Positions 13,247-20,683 of a DNA stretch of 64,000 nucleotides are shown one piece after another. How positions within the stretch are numbered: position 1 is the first letter of the stretch; each line of letters starts with the position of its first letter. The stretch is from Lichenibacterium dinghuense (GTDB lineage Bacteria; Pseudomonadota; Alphaproteobacteria; Rhizobiales; Beijerinckiaceae). Both the position numbers and the translations under genes were made by a program. A model generated the notes under the pieces. The model did not search any database, was not told where the DNA came from, and worked only from the letters and a program-made list of their open reading frames with translations. The DNA is taken from contig NZ_JAJLMN010000001.1 in the NCBI RefSeq assembly GCF_021730615.1, positions 4,351,501 through 4,415,500 of the forward strand, written 5' to 3'.

Positions 13247-14185
13247 ATGCCGCTCGACCACACCGCCCGCGGCGTCTTCCCCATCGCGCCGACGCCGTTC
13301 CACGCCGACGGGCGCGTCGACCTCGCCTCCGTCGACCGTATGACGGACTTCTACGTCGCGACCGGCGCCACGGGCCTGACCGTGCTCGGCGTCATGGGCG
13401 AGGCGCCCAAGCTCGACGGCGCCGAGGCGCTCGACCTCGCGACGCGCTTCATCCGCCGCGCGCCCGCGCTGCCGGTGGTGGTGGGCGTGTCGGCGCCGGG
13501 CTTCGCCGCCATGCGGGCGCTGGCCCGCGCCGCCATGGACGCCGGGGCCGCGGGCGTCATGATCGCGCCGCCCAACACGCTGCGCACCGACGACCAGGTC
13601 GTCACCTACTATGCCCAGGCGAGCGAGGCGGTCGGCGCCGATGTGCCGGTGGTGCTGCAGGACTATCCGCTCACCTTCAGCGTGGTGATGGCGCCGGGCG
13701 TGATCCGCCGCATCGTGGAGGCCAACCCGTCAGTGGTGATGCTCAAGCACGAGGACTGGCCGGGCCTGGAGAAGATCTCCGCGCTGCGGGCCTGGGAGGG
13801 GGCGGGCGAGATGCGGCCGATCTCGATCCTGTGCGGCAACGGCGGCCTGTTCCTCGACTTCGAATGCGAGCGCGGCGCCGACGGCGCCATGACGGGCTAC
13901 GCCTTCCCGGACATGCTGATCGACGTGGTGCGCCTGTCCGCCGCGGGGGAGCGCGACGCCGCCCACGACCTCTTCGACGCGCACCTGCCGCTGCTGCGCT
14001 ACGAGCAGCAGCCGAACGTGGGGCTCGCGGTGCGCAAATACGTGATGGCGCGGCGCGGCATCATCGCGTCGGACGCGCAGCGCAAGCCCGCGAGCCCGAT
14101 GAGCGCCGCCGCGAGGGCCGAGGTCGAGTACCTGCTCGGCCGCCTCGCGCGGCGGGACCCCCGCGCGGCCGGGCGGATCGGTTGA
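13247..14185 (+). CDS. dihydrodipicolinate synthase / N-acetylneuraminate lyase family aldolase
   Basis: A 312-residue class I aldolase of the DapA superfamily. The Schiff-base lysine K167 is in the divergent context VMLKHEDWPG, and the partner tyrosine Y140 is in LQDYP. The N-terminal GVFPIAPTPFHADG and TGLTVLGVMGEAPKL replace the usual TPF and GTTGE motifs, so the Thr pair of true DHDPS is altered (VMGE). It is therefore probably not the biosynthetic DapA but a catabolic lyase or hydratase. The ATG at 13247 is favoured over a start at 13196. It follows the hydroxy-acid dehydrogenase by 67 bp; the two may act on a common sugar-acid or hydroxyacid pathway (inference). Confidence 0.82.
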   Translation: MPLDHTARGVFPIAPTPFHADGRVDLASVDRMTDFYVATGATGLTVLGVMGEAPKLDGAEALDLATRFIRRAPALPVVVGVSAPGFAAMRALARAAMDAGAAGVMIAPPNTLRTDDQVVTYYAQASEAVGADVPVVLQDYPLTFSVVMAPGVIRRIVEANPSVVMLKHEDWPGLEKISALRAWEGAGEMRPISILCGNGGLFLDFECERGADGAMTGYAFPDMLIDVVRLSAAGERDAAHDLFDAHLPLLRYEQQPNVGLAVRKYVMARRGIIASDAQRKPASPMSAAARAEVEYLLGRLARRDPRAAGRIG

Positions 14186-14196
14186 GGGCGGAAGCC

Positions 14197-14586
14197 ATGA
14201 TCGAGCGCTACAGCGACCACGCCGCCAACGAGCGGACCTACCTCGCCTGGGTGCGCACCGCCATCGCGGTGGCGGCCTTCGGCTTCCTGGTGGAGAAGTT
14301 CGACCTGTTCCTCAAGGCCACCAGCCGCACGCTCGGCGGGCAGGGGCCGTCGGCGGTGGGCGAGGGCGTGGCCGACATCGTCGGCCTCCTCGTCATCGCC
14401 CTGGCCGGGTTGATGATGGTGCTGGCGACGGTGCGGTTCCGGCGCACCGCCGCCGCGATCGACAGCCCGGACAAGCGGCCCGCGACCGGGGTGCGGATGG
14501 ACGTCGGGCTCGTGGCGCTGCTGATGCTCTTCGGCGCGGCGCTCTTCGCCTACATGGCCTATTCGGTGGTGGATCACGTGGGTTGA
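14197..14586 (+). CDS. DUF202 (YidH-like) inner membrane protein
   Basis: A 129-residue protein with the DUF202 hallmark near the N-terminus (ANERTYLAWVRTAIA) and three predicted membrane helices: about 15-38, 58-80 and 103-125. The family is small, widespread and of unknown function. The ATG at 14197 lies 11 bp after the aldolase stop, with a GAGGG-like site. The gene end faces the MFS permease gene on the other strand (12-bp gap). Confidence 0.85.
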   Translation: MIERYSDHAANERTYLAWVRTAIAVAAFGFLVEKFDLFLKATSRTLGGQGPSAVGEGVADIVGLLVIALAGLMMVLATVRFRRTAAAIDSPDKRPATGVRMDVGLVALLMLFGAALFAYMAYSVVDHVG

Positions 14587-14598
14587 GGGCGCGGGGCG

Positions 14599-15906
14599 TC
14601 AGGCGGCCCGCGCGCCCTCCCGCCCCTGCATCCGCCACACTAACCAGCACAGCAGCGCCACCGGCAGGCCGATCACCGCCGTGCCGACGAAGAACCATGT
14701 GAAGCCGAGGCGCTCGATGACGAGGCCCGACGTGCCGGCGATGAAGCTGCCGGGCAGGGCGCAGAGCGAGGACAGCAGCGCGAACTGGCTGGCCGCGAAG
14801 GCCGGCGCGCTGAGCGAGGACATGAAGGTGATGAGCACGATGGACGCGAAGGCGTAGGCGAACTCGTCGAGGCTCACCGAGCCCGCGAAAAGCCAGAACT
14901 CGCCCCCGCCGTGGTCGCCGTGCGCCGCGAGATAGGCGAGGCTGAGGTGGGAGGCCGAGGCGAAGACCGTGCCGAACAGCAGCGTCGGCATCAGGCCGAT
15001 GCGCTTCACCACGTAGGTGGCCGTGAAGGTGCCGGCGAGGCCGACCGGGAAGCCGAACAGCTTGGTCGCGGTGGCGATGTCGGCGTCGCCGTAGTGCAGC
15101 GCCTTGAACAGCGGGAACGCCATGGCGTTGGAGATGTAGCCCGGCGCCCGGAAGCCCGCGACGAGCAGCAGCGTCGGCACCGCCAGCGGCCCGAGCCGGC
15201 CCAGCAGCTCGCGGAACGGCTCGACCACGGCACGGCGGAGGTCGAGCGGCGCCGGGTCCGCCTGCCGGTCCCGCTCCGGCTCGGGCGCCAGCAGGGCCGC
15301 GGCGAGGGCCGGCGCCATGGCGAGCGCCATGCAAAGGTAGGAGGCGCGCCAGCCGAACGCCGCCGCGAGGTAGAGCGCGCCCGCGCCGGACACGAGCCCG
15401 CCGACGCGCCAGCCGGTCTCGGCCCAGGACGACATCAGCGCCTGCCGCTCCTGCGGCGCGACGGTGATGCGCCAGCCGTCGATCACCGCATCCTGGGTCG
15501 CGCCCGCGAAGCCGAGCGCCATCGACAGGGCCACGGTCCAGGCGAGGCGGTGGCCGGGGTCGCCGGAAGCGATGCCGCAGAGCGCCAGCGCCACCCCGAG
15601 CTGCGCCAGCACGATCCAGCCGCGCCGTCGCCCGAGCAGCCGGCCGAGGAGCGGGGGAGCGTAGCGGTCGAGCAGCGGCGCCCACAGGAACTTCAGCTTG
15701 TAGGCGAAGGTCATCTCGCTGAGGAAGCCGATCGTGCTGATCGGCACGCCGGCCTCGCTGAGCCAGGCCGACTGCGTGGCGAAGACCAGCGACAGCGGGA
15801 GGCCCGAGCCGAAGCCGAGCCCCACCATGGCGGCGAGGCGCCGGTCGGCGAACAGCGCCCGCACGGGCGAGGCCGCGCCGGGCTCGGGGATCGCGACCTC
15901 GGTCAT
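14599..15906 (-). CDS. MFS permease, AmpG-like
   Basis: A 435-residue major facilitator with about 12 membrane segments. The N-terminal half carries LGFGSGLPLSLVFATQSAWL, TIGFLSEMTFAYKLKFLWAPLLDRY and GATQDAVIDGWRI, which match the AmpG family that imports GlcNAc-anhydromuropeptides for cell wall recycling. The AmpG motif D-A-x-x-D (TQDAVID) is present. No ampD, nagZ or beta-lactamase gene is nearby, so substrate assignment rests on family alone. It stands alone, divergent from the SDR gene. Confidence 0.8.
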   Translation of the reverse strand: MTEVAIPEPGAASPVRALFADRRLAAMVGLGFGSGLPLSLVFATQSAWLSEAGVPISTIGFLSEMTFAYKLKFLWAPLLDRYAPPLLGRLLGRRRGWIVLAQLGVALALCGIASGDPGHRLAWTVALSMALGFAGATQDAVIDGWRITVAPQERQALMSSWAETGWRVGGLVSGAGALYLAAAFGWRASYLCMALAMAPALAAALLAPEPERDRQADPAPLDLRRAVVEPFRELLGRLGPLAVPTLLLVAGFRAPGYISNAMAFPLFKALHYGDADIATATKLFGFPVGLAGTFTATYVVKRIGLMPTLLFGTVFASASHLSLAYLAAHGDHGGGEFWLFAGSVSLDEFAYAFASIVLITFMSSLSAPAFAASQFALLSSLCALPGSFIAGTSGLVIERLGFTWFFVGTAVIGLPVALLCWLVWRMQGREGARAA

Positions 15907-16040
15907 GCTGTTCCCCGCGGGCTCGGCGAGCGACGGACCCTTTGTCGGGCCGGCGCGCGCGGTCGGTCAAGCGCCGGCCCGCGTTTGACTCGGGGCCGGA
16001 GTGCATGCATCCCCGGCGCCCCGATCACAGGAGTGGCACC

Positions 16041-16754
16041 ATGGGCACCGAACGGAAGGTCGCGATCGTCACCGGCGCGTCGCAGGGCATCGGGGCGGGC
16101 ATCGTCGAGGGCTTCCGCGCCCAGGGCTACGCGGTGGTGGCCAACTCGCGCTCCATCGCGGGCGGGGCCGACGAGGGCGTCGTCGCGGTGCCGGGCGACA
16201 TCGCCGAGCGCACGACCGCCGAGCGCGTCGTCCGCGCCGCGCTCGACCGCTTCGGGCGGGTCGACACGCTGGTCAACAACGCCGGCATCTTCATCGGCAA
16301 GCCCTTCACCGACTATACGGTCGAGGACCTGCGCCGCATTGTGGACGTGAACCTGTTCGGCTTCTTCCACGTGACGCAGCTCGTCATCCCGGAGATGCTG
16401 AGGCAGGGACAGGGCCACGTCGTGCAGATCACCACGACGCTGGTCGAGCAGCCGCTGCTCGCCGTGCCGTCCGGCCTCGCCGCGCTGACGAAGGGCGGCC
16501 TCGCCGCGGTGACGCGCAACCTCGCCATCGAATATGCGGACCGCGGCATTCGCGTGAACGCGGTGGCGCCGGGCGTCATCAAGACGCCGATGAACCCGCC
16601 CGAGGTGCACGACCTAGCCAAGGGCCTGCACCCGATGGGCCGCATGGGCGAGGTCGGCGAGATCGTCGACGCGGTGCTGTATCTGGAGCGCGCCGGCTTC
16701 GTCACGGGCGAAACGCTGAACATCGACGGCGGCCAGCACGCCGGCCGCTGGTGA
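16041..16754 (+). CDS. SDR-family protein lacking the canonical catalytic Tyr
   Basis: A 237-residue short-chain dehydrogenase/reductase fold. The nucleotide-binding TGASQGIG (11-18), NNAG (79-82), NPG-like RVNAVAPGVIKTP and the C-terminal GETLNIDGG are intact. The active site is not: the YxxxK motif reads A147-A-L-T-K151 (GLAALTKGG) and the preceding catalytic Ser position is a Thr or Leu (TTTLVEQP). K151 is retained for cofactor binding. A subgroup of SDRs shares this altered site, so it is probably not a sequencing error. Either the chemistry uses another residue or the protein is a binding or regulatory SDR. The ATG has a perfect AGGAG site. Confidence 0.85.
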   Translation: MGTERKVAIVTGASQGIGAGIVEGFRAQGYAVVANSRSIAGGADEGVVAVPGDIAERTTAERVVRAALDRFGRVDTLVNNAGIFIGKPFTDYTVEDLRRIVDVNLFGFFHVTQLVIPEMLRQGQGHVVQITTTLVEQPLLAVPSGLAALTKGGLAAVTRNLAIEYADRGIRVNAVAPGVIKTPMNPPEVHDLAKGLHPMGRMGEVGEIVDAVLYLERAGFVTGETLNIDGGQHAGRW

Positions 16755-16763
16755 CGCTTCCGC

Positions 16764-17858
16764 TCAGGCCGCGGGCCGTCCCTCCGGCTCGCGGATCTCG
16801 GCCCCGTTGCTCTCGGCGCGGTAGTGGCGCGCGGCCGCGTAGGCGGGCTGGCGCGCCCGCATGATCGAGCCGAGCGGGCGGTGGGCGGCGAGGCCGATCC
16901 AGGGGTCGAAGGCGAGGTGCTCCTCGACGAGATCCCGGAGGCCGTCCGACCAGCTGTCCTGCGGCCGGGCCGTGATGCGGGCCACCGCCACGTAGGGGCT
17001 CCGGTCCTCGGGCCACTCGGTCTTGGCGTCCTCGATCGGCATGGCGTCGATGTCGGTGCCGACCTGCACGCGCAGCTCCCAGGCGCCCGGAAGGCTGCGG
17101 AAATAGTCGCGCACGGAGTCGCGGATGACGTCCGGGTGGCCGGACAGGTCGAGCTTCTGTTGCGACAGCGCCGTCAGCTCCGGCGACACGGGCGACATCG
17201 CGAGTTTGGCGTAGTAGTCGCCGTGCAGCAGCGCCGCCTGCGAGTAGAAGCTGTCGCCGAGGAGTTCGGTCGGAGCCTGCCCGGCCAGCGTGGTGAGGGT
17301 CGCGGACTTCCCGCCGACCATCTCCAGCGCCGCCTCGGCGTTGCGGGACAGGACCGAGATGGCGTGCTTCAGCGGCTCGGCCCGCCCCGTGGTGGCCGCC
17401 ATGGGCTTGAGCTGCTGGAGGAATTTCGCCGCCGTCGCGACCTGGAAGGTCGGCGAGTTGCCGAACACGTAGTTCTGCGTCCGGTCGCCCTCGCTGCCGG
17501 GCAGGCGGGCGCCGGGGACGTCGAGGACCTTGAGCGCCACGCCGCGCGGGGTCGACACGGCGTCGTCGAGCATGTCGCCCGGCGTCGTGCTGAAGCGGAG
17601 GATCGCGTCGTAGGTCGCGGGCGCGGCGTAGAGGCCCTGCGCGAGGTGCGGCGACAGGCCGTCCAGCACCTCGAACGTCACGCGCAGGTAGCCGTGCGGC
17701 TTGGCGTGGACGGCGCGGCGGGCATGGCCGGTGTCGGCGTGCGTCTTGCGCTGGATCGACAGCATGGCCTCGGTCAGGCCGCGCTGGATCTCGTCCTCGT
17801 CCGGCGGGACGACCTCGAACCCGGGCTGGAACCGGAGCGGCGGCTGCTTCTGCTTCAT
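16764..17858 (-). CDS. catalase-fold family protein
   Basis: A 364-residue protein of the small catalase-related family (SrpA-like), shorter than true catalases (about 480-750). The distal haem-side motif is recognisable as RRAVHAKPHG with H51, and NYVFGNSPTFQV matches the catalase region following the distal Asn. The proximal ligand Tyr in the usual RxxSYxDT motif is not clearly present; the corresponding C-terminal stretch reads RPLGSIMRARQPAYAAARHYR. No signal peptide is seen. I chose the ATG at 17858 because the domain begins soon after; the upstream frame to 18227 is unsupported. It may be a peroxidase- or lipid-peroxide-linked haem protein, or have lost haem. Confidence 0.7.
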   Translation of the reverse strand: MKQKQPPLRFQPGFEVVPPDEDEIQRGLTEAMLSIQRKTHADTGHARRAVHAKPHGYLRVTFEVLDGLSPHLAQGLYAAPATYDAILRFSTTPGDMLDDAVSTPRGVALKVLDVPGARLPGSEGDRTQNYVFGNSPTFQVATAAKFLQQLKPMAATTGRAEPLKHAISVLSRNAEAALEMVGGKSATLTTLAGQAPTELLGDSFYSQAALLHGDYYAKLAMSPVSPELTALSQQKLDLSGHPDVIRDSVRDYFRSLPGAWELRVQVGTDIDAMPIEDAKTEWPEDRSPYVAVARITARPQDSWSDGLRDLVEEHLAFDPWIGLAAHRPLGSIMRARQPAYAAARHYRAESNGAEIREPEGRPAA

Positions 17859-18450
17859 GGGGCACCAACATGGGACGATCTGGCGGAGTTGCGGGCCGGC
17901 TGCGCGGCAAATCCGTCGCCGCCCGGCAGGCCAGTCGAGGCGCTCCTCCGCGGCGTGCGTGATGCGATAGCGCCCGGTGCGGCCACACCGGGCTGCGGCG
18001 ATGCGGGCCGCGTCGCCGCCGTCAGGGCGGCCGTTCGAAGGCACGTCGACGCTGCCGATCCCTCGGCGGGGACGGCCCTGGGCTCGGTTCAACCGGACCG
18101 AGGACCGGGGACGTCGCAGGCGGTGTATTCCGCACTTTCGGCGGCATCGCTCGGAGGGGCCTGTTGTAGCCTCGATTGAAACAAGACGAGCGGTGCGATG
18201 CCGCGTCCTGATTTCAGATCGTAACAATTGTTGCTGAAGACAGTTTGGTATGAACCTTTTTGCTCAGAGCATAGTGTTATTTGATGCCTTTGAGATCTGT
18301 TCCTATTAACCGGGGAGAAATGACCTCGGCGCTAGTAATCAATCCAGGTCGCCGGCCCTCACAGGTCCCTGGCGGCAATCCCAACAAGCGTTCTGGCACC
18401 GTCGCACGATGCGCCGTGCGACCGTCCAGATGTATTTCGGAAGCGTCGCC
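17859..18450. other. 592-bp divergent intergenic region, regulatory
   Basis: No supportable gene. The left half is ordinary GC-rich sequence with short shadow frames. The right part (about 18215-18310) is strikingly AT-rich for this genome and contains a 10-bp palindrome AACAATTGTT at 18223-18232. It most likely holds the promoter of the downstream chemotaxis operon; the palindrome could bind a regulator. I see no clear sigma-70 or sigma-28 type boxes that I would defend. Confidence 0.5.
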
Positions 18451-19959
18451 ATGTTCGACTGGAGCAAGAAGCGTTCTGCGGCCAGCTTGGAGCAGCAAGT
18501 CGTCAGCGGGAAGCTGAAGGCGATCGACAGGTCTCAGGCGACGATCGAGTTCGCCCTCGACGGCACGATCCTCGACGCCAACGAGAACTTCCTGTCCACG
18601 ATGGGCTACGCTCTGTCGGAAATCCAAGGGCGTCACCATTCCCTGTTCGTCCCCGCGGCCCACGCGGCCTCGCCGGAATACCGCACCTTCTGGTCCCGTC
18701 TCGCCGAGGGCGCGTTCTTCAGCGACAAGTTCGAGCGCGTGGCCAAGGGCGGGCGGACCGTCTGGATCCAGGCCTCGTACAACCCGCTGATCGGCGCCGA
18801 CGGCAAGGCCTTCCGCGTGGTCAAGCTCGCCACCGACGTGACGGCCATCGAGCAGCGGCAGGCCGCGCACCTCGAAGCGCAGCGGCTGTCATCGGAGTCG
18901 CAGCAGTCCTTCATCGCGGGGCTCGGCACAGGCCTCAGCCGGCTTGCCGAGGGCGACCTCACGGCGCGCCTGGACGGGCACGCCGCGGGCCCCTACGCGC
19001 GGATCGAGGCGGACTTCAACGGCACGGCCGAGCGGCTCGGGGCGACCGTGAAGGCGGTGGCCGACAGCGCCGACGCGATCCGCACGAGCACGCGCGAGGT
19101 CGCGACGGCCGCGGACGACCTCAGCCGCCGCACGGAACAGCAGGCGGCGAGCCTGGAGGAGACCACGGCCGCCCTCGGCGAGATCACGTCCACGGTGCGG
19201 AAGACCTCCGCCGGCACGCGGCAGGCCCGCGAGGTCGTGAGCGGCGCCCGGGCGGACGCCGAGCGCTCGGGCGCGGTCGTCAAATCCGCCATCGCGGCCA
19301 TGGGCGAGATCGAGAGCTCGTCCGGCCAGATCGGCCGCATCATCGGCGTCATCGACGAGATCGCCTTCCAGACCAACCTGCTCGCGCTCAACGCGGGCGT
19401 CGAGGCGGCGCGGGCCGGCGAGGCCGGGCGCGGCTTCGCCGTGGTGGCGAGCGAGGTGCGGGCCCTGGCCCAGCGCTCGGCCGAGGCCGCCAAGGAGATC
19501 AAGGCGCTCGTCCACACCTCGTCCCAGCAGGTCGCGGCCGGCGTGGGGCTCGTCGCCGAGACCGGCCGGTCGCTCGACGGCATCCTGGCCCACGTCGCGC
19601 GGATCGACGACGTGATGGCCGGCATCGCCGCCTCGGCGCAGGAGCAGGCGACGGCGCTCGACGAGATCAACACCGCCGTGGGCCAGATGGACCAGGTCAC
19701 CCAGCAGAACGCCGCCATGGTGGAGGAGACCACGGCCGCGACCCACGGCCTCAGCGCCGAGGCGGAGCAGCTGTCCGGCCTGCTGTCGCGCTTCGACGTC
19801 GGCCAGGCCGCGTCGGCCATGCCCGCGCGGCCCGCCCGCGCGGCCCCCCGCGCCCCGTCGCGGCCCGCCACGGTGACGGCGCTGCGCACGACGGGCCGCG
19901 GCGGCGCGGCGTTGAAACCCCAGGCCGCCCCGGCCGAGGACGGCTGGGAGGAGTTCTGA
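18451..19959 (+). CDS. soluble PAS-containing methyl-accepting chemotaxis protein
   Basis: A 502-residue receptor with no transmembrane segment. Residues about 25-140 form a PAS domain (ATIEFALDGTILDANENFL onward), followed by a HAMP-like segment with GDLTARLDG, then the MA signalling domain with the hairpin-tip core EIAFQTNLLALNAGVEAARA. The C-terminus ends EDGWEEF after a Pro/Ala-rich linker, resembling the CheR/CheB tether pentapeptide (xWxxF). Its place at the head of the che operon matches the internal chemotaxis receptor of rhizobia. It probably senses a cytoplasmic redox or metabolic cue through PAS. The ATG at 18451 was preferred to one at 18409; GGAAG precedes it. Confidence 0.92.
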   Translation: MFDWSKKRSAASLEQQVVSGKLKAIDRSQATIEFALDGTILDANENFLSTMGYALSEIQGRHHSLFVPAAHAASPEYRTFWSRLAEGAFFSDKFERVAKGGRTVWIQASYNPLIGADGKAFRVVKLATDVTAIEQRQAAHLEAQRLSSESQQSFIAGLGTGLSRLAEGDLTARLDGHAAGPYARIEADFNGTAERLGATVKAVADSADAIRTSTREVATAADDLSRRTEQQAASLEETTAALGEITSTVRKTSAGTRQAREVVSGARADAERSGAVVKSAIAAMGEIESSSGQIGRIIGVIDEIAFQTNLLALNAGVEAARAGEAGRGFAVVASEVRALAQRSAEAAKEIKALVHTSSQQVAAGVGLVAETGRSLDGILAHVARIDDVMAGIAASAQEQATALDEINTAVGQMDQVTQQNAAMVEETTAATHGLSAEAEQLSGLLSRFDVGQAASAMPARPARAAPRAPSRPATVTALRTTGRGGAALKPQAAPAEDGWEEF

Positions 19960-19961
19960 GC

Positions 19962-20288
19962 ATGGCGCGCCGATCCCGGCGCGGGGTCGCCCCGGCCGCC
20001 GAACCCGGCGGGGGCGGCGACCTCGCCCTCGACGCCGTGCTGGACCTCAACGCGGCCGGCCCCCTCTGCGCCGCCCTGCTGGAGCGGCGCGGCTCCGACC
20101 TCGCGCTCGACGCCTCGGCGGTGCGCCACCTCGGCGCGCTCTGCGCCCAGGTGCTGGCCTCCGCCGCGGCCACCTGGGCGGCCGACGGCAGGGCGCTCGC
20201 CGTCCGGGCACCCTCCGAGGGCTTCGCCCAGGCGACGCGCCTCCTCGGGCTCGGCCCCATCCTGACCATCGAAGGCACACCCGCATGA
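19962..20288 (+). CDS. STAS-domain protein, CheS-like position
   Basis: A 108-residue single STAS-type domain: LALDAVLDLNAAGPLCAALLERRG and LALDASAVRHLGALCAQVLASA give the alternating strand/helix pattern around the usual Ser/Asp site, where ASAVRHLG aligns with the DxSxVxxLD motif. The ATG lies 2 bp after the receptor stop, and the end overlaps cheY by 4 bp. In Sinorhizobium meliloti the gene at this position encodes CheS, a small STAS-like protein that helps CheA drain phosphate from CheY1. Equivalence is inferred from position and fold. Confidence 0.75.
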   Translation: MARRSRRGVAPAAEPGGGGDLALDAVLDLNAAGPLCAALLERRGSDLALDASAVRHLGALCAQVLASAAATWAADGRALAVRAPSEGFAQATRLLGLGPILTIEGTPA

Positions 20289-20650
20289 GCAAGACGGTTC
20301 TCACGGTCGACGACAGCCGCACGATGCGCGACATGCTCCGCATCGCCCTGAGCTCGGCCGGCTACGAGGTGCTCCAGGCGGAGGACGGCCAGCACGGGCT
20401 CGAACTCCTCGCTTCGGCGCGGCCGGACGTCATCATCACCGACATCAACATGCCGCGCCTCGACGGCTTCGGCTTCATCGAGGGGGTGCGTCGCGACGCC
20501 CGCCTGCGCGCGGTGCCGATCCTGGTGCTGTCGACGGAAAGCCACGTCGAGAAGAAGCAGCGGGCCCGCGCGGCCGGCGCCACGGGCTGGATCGTCAAGC
20601 CCTTCGACGGCGCCAAGCTGGTCGACGCCGTGCGACGCGTCGCGGCCTGA
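20285..20650 (+). CDS. cheY: chemotaxis response regulator CheY (first copy)
   Basis: A stand-alone 121-residue receiver domain. The acidic pocket is D9-D10, the phosphoacceptor is D53 (ITDINMP), the switch Thr is in LVLSTES, and the conserved Lys is in IVKPFDG. The ATG overlaps the STAS gene stop (ATGA). In rhizobial two-CheY systems the first copy, next to the STAS gene, is the phosphate sink, and the second copy controls the motor; that division is likely here but not provable from sequence. Confidence 0.93.
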   Translation: MSKTVLTVDDSRTMRDMLRIALSSAGYEVLQAEDGQHGLELLASARPDVIITDINMPRLDGFGFIEGVRRDARLRAVPILVLSTESHVEKKQRARAAGATGWIVKPFDGAKLVDAVRRVAA

Positions 20651-20683
20651 CCGCCGACAACCATCGAGCGCGGGGGATCGACC

